A model generated the notes under the pieces. It was not told the origin of the DNA. It made no database searches and worked only from the letters and a program-made list of their open reading frames with translations. A program made the position numbers and the translations under genes. Positions 63,964 through 64,000 of a stretch of DNA of 64,000 bases are shown here, one piece after another; position 1 is the first letter of the stretch, and each line of letters opens with the position of its first letter. The DNA lies in the NCBI RefSeq assembly GCF_003259175.1, contig NZ_QGOK01000006.1, positions 169,320 through 233,319 of the forward strand. Reading direction: 5' to 3'. Origin of the DNA: Marinomonas shanghaiensis (GTDB lineage Bacteria; Pseudomonadota; Gammaproteobacteria; Pseudomonadales; Marinomonadaceae).

Positions 63964-64000
63964 ACGCCTCCACTGACACGGACAACGACGCAAACAAGAG

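Noticed and set aside
1..64000. Search for a mobile element, defence island or toxin-antitoxin pair
   Set aside because: No transposase, integrase, long terminal repeat, phage or restriction gene was recognised; gene content is almost wholly core.

Overview
The window is ordinary chromosomal sequence from a gammaproteobacterium, most like a marine Oceanospirillales member such as Marinomonas. This assignment is an inference. It rests on protein character and on gene orders shared with Pseudomonas and its relatives: ypjD/ffh/rpsP-rimM-trmD-rplS, dsbC-hom-thrC, rppH-ptsP-lgt-thyA, fdxA-mutS-pncC-recA, and alaS-lysC-csrA-tRNA-Ser-tRNA-Arg. A sodium-pumping oxaloacetate decarboxylase fits a marine habitat. 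I saw no insertion sequence, prophage, integrase or CRISPR array.

Layout. 1-6.9 kb: the end of an inositol monophosphatase-like gene, two small membrane proteins, mscS, greB, small conserved genes, and a leftward ypjD/CNNM-CorC/Nudix group. 7-15 kb: ffh, the rpsP-rimM-trmD-rplS operon, dsbC, hom-thrC and rsmE. 15-24 kb: a membrane diguanylate cyclase, a sugar MFS transporter, recJ, folD, and a ygfB-like gene with pepP and ubiI. 24-30 kb: a ferric-iron ABC transporter flanked by two HDOD genes. 30-43 kb: rlmI, a HAD phosphatase, rppH-ptsP-lgt, thyA, folA-yjbQ, a PAS/GGDEF protein, rlmJ, ilvD and an EAL-HDOD protein. 44-51.7 kb: a probable RsmZ/CsrB-type small RNA, then fdxA, mutS, pncC, recA, an unknown coiled-coil membrane protein and recX. 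51.9-64 kb: dadA-alr, alaS-lysC-csrA, four tRNAs, dusC, oadGAB and a promoter-like site at the window edge that resembles a stable-RNA promoter.

The most interesting item is an unannotated RNA gene at about 44196-44449. It has 11 GGA motifs in about 220 nt, several in hairpin loops. A good GacA-box match lies about 150 bp upstream and an intrinsic terminator ends it. It sits next to fdxA, the position rsmZ occupies in Pseudomonas. The gene for its presumed target, CsrA, lies 14 kb away and has its own GacA-box-like palindrome 60 bp upstream. Five signalling proteins (one apparently active cyclase, one degenerate GGDEF, one EAL-HDOD, two HDOD) surround this, so the window holds much of a Gac/Csr and c-di-GMP regulatory layer.

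Starts were chosen by ribosome-binding sites and family length. Several differ from the longest open frame, and this is stated where it matters.
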